NCBI GenBank assembly: GCA_964405375.1
Contig: CAYONQ010000039.1
Span: 1-22,575, forward strand
Length of the DNA: 22,575 nt
Source of the DNA: CAYONQ01 sp964405375
GTDB lineage: Bacteria; Planctomycetota; Phycisphaerae; Sedimentisphaerales; Anaerobacaceae
Direction: 5' to 3'
A model generated the notes under the pieces. It did not search any database. It was not told where the DNA came from and saw nothing but the letters and a program-made list of their open reading frames with translations. Positions 21,595-22,575 of this stretch are shown here, in pieces. The position numbers and the translations under genes were made by a program. Position 1 is the first letter of the stretch, and each line of letters begins with the position of its first letter.

Positions 21595-22473
21595 ATGCGT
21601 TTGGTCGTAAAACAGGCTGACAGTACCATCAATGAGTTCCAGTTCACCGAAGGCCCTATCAACATAGGCAGACGCTCGGATAACCAGATTGCCTTGCCAA
21701 ACCCGGCTGCCTCAAAAAAGCACGCTGTAATCTCCACCGTTGACGATGGCAAATGGATGCTCGAAGACCTCGATTCAGCCAACAAGACATACCTGAACGA
21801 CCGTGCAATCCACAAAGCCGAGATTAAAACCGGCGACCGTATCCGCATAACCGATTGTACTATCGAAGTCAATCTCGAGGACGACATCAAGACCGACAAA
21901 CAGGAGGCCGATTTGGCAGACACAGCAACCGCTACGACACTAACTACCCGCGATTCGCAGATTATAGTAAGAAAGCCAGGCGCCGTGAAGGCACCTCCCG
22001 TCAGGTTCCCCGCCGACAGAGCCGTTGATTTCCTGCAGGCAACCGATGCAATAGGCAAGGCAGACAGTATCGACAAAGTGCTCCTGGCACTATTGGACAT
22101 TATGGCAAAGCAGTTTAAGGCCTACAACGTCTGGTGCGCTTTAAGAAACCAGCCCACCGGCCCAATGACCTGCCACGCAGGCAAAAAACGAGATGGCCAA
22201 TCGCTGGAGCTAAACGACATAGACCTTAACGAAAAAATTACTGATGTCGTTGAAAAACAGGAGTACTTACTATTTCTGTTTTCGCGAATCCCGGGCCAGG
22301 AAGATAAAAGCCGAACACGCTCCGTACTTATAGCCCCCGTTATGAGTTCGTCCGGCTGTTTCGGCGTGTTATATGCCAACAACACCTTTCGCGACGACCA
22401 TTACAACCTCGGCGACCTCGACTATCTTATGCTGCTGGCAATGCACACCGCCTCTATGATGGAAAAGCTCTAA
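21595..22473 (+). CDS. FHA-GAF domain protein, copy 2
   Basis: A 292-residue paralogue of the preceding gene with the same two domains. The FHA part keeps G25-R26, S40, H43 and N63, but the usual SRxH reads SKKH. The linker (about 96-145) is longer and Thr-rich. The GAF part (about 146-292) ends in APVMSSSGCFGVLYANN and DLDYLMLLAMHTASMMEKL. Some DNA stretches are nearly unchanged between the copies, for example 38 bases around GAGATTAAAACCGGCGACCG. That points to duplication with constraint or gene conversion. The ATG at 21595 has GGAGG seven bases upstream; an in-frame ATG six codons earlier has none. Function is unknown beyond the domains. Confidence 0.88.
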   Translation: MRLVVKQADSTINEFQFTEGPINIGRRSDNQIALPNPAASKKHAVISTVDDGKWMLEDLDSANKTYLNDRAIHKAEIKTGDRIRITDCTIEVNLEDDIKTDKQEADLADTATATTLTTRDSQIIVRKPGAVKAPPVRFPADRAVDFLQATDAIGKADSIDKVLLALLDIMAKQFKAYNVWCALRNQPTGPMTCHAGKKRDGQSLELNDIDLNEKITDVVEKQEYLLFLFSRIPGQEDKSRTRSVLIAPVMSSSGCFGVLYANNTFRDDHYNLGDLDYLMLLAMHTASMMEKL

Positions 22474-22575
22474 ACCTCGCCTCTGCCGGCAGTAGGGCCT
22501 GTCTTTCTATCCGCTGTAAGTTTACCCTGCCTGTCCCGTACCAAACAAATTTCTGTCGCTTGCCCCGCACGAATT

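Overview
The window looks like a piece of a Gram-negative bacterial chromosome, most likely a planctomycete of the Phycisphaerae type. That placement is an inference: it rests on a complete V/A-type ATPase, a cluster of type IV pilin-like genes, repeated S23-type four-helix-bundle genes, and a palindromic element encoding a PVRSS...SNGV peptide that I recall from planctomycete proteins. No rRNA, tRNA, CRISPR array or transposase gene was seen.

Positions 1-4623, all minus strand, hold a type IV pilus / type II secretion-like block. In transcription order it runs: PilB/GspE ATPase, PilC/GspF membrane protein, a PilA/GspG-like pilin, a truncated prepilin, a PilV/GspI-like prepilin, and a prepilin cut by the window edge. 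A 435-base gap (4624-5058) with only weak signals separates it from the next block.

Positions 5059-15277, minus strand, hold a complete V/A-type ATPase operon in the order G/H, I, K, E, C, F, A, B, D. The K subunit carries every side chain of the Enterococcus hirae Na+ site, so the enzyme is predicted to be Na+-coupled. Three S23/IVP-like genes sit between ATPase genes (I/K, C/F and F/A), and two of them are 90% identical. Most gene junctions are filled with short tandem repeats: a CG-phased heptamer family, octamers, and a 10+9-base unit. These repeats often supply the upstream gene's stop codon and in places its last codons. Malate dehydrogenase (mdh) lies just upstream on the same strand with its own promoter.

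Positions 16520-17446, plus strand, encode a membrane-anchored metallo-beta-lactamase-fold protein of the COG1237 type. The gene contains a 59-bp palindromic element with 12-bp terminal inverted repeats and an apparent TAAA target duplication. It adds exactly 21 codons in frame, and removing it in silico restores a normal family sequence.

Positions 17753-20435, minus strand, form a cytochrome c maturation operon, ccmE-ccmA-ccmB-ccmC-ccmD. CcmE has a CxxxY motif in place of the heme-binding histidine motif, and CcmC has a divergent WWD motif. CcmD is a 38-codon gene.

Positions 20551-22473, plus strand, hold two tandem FHA-GAF paralogues, each behind its own near-consensus sigma-70-type promoter. 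Nothing is recognisable in the last 100 bases.
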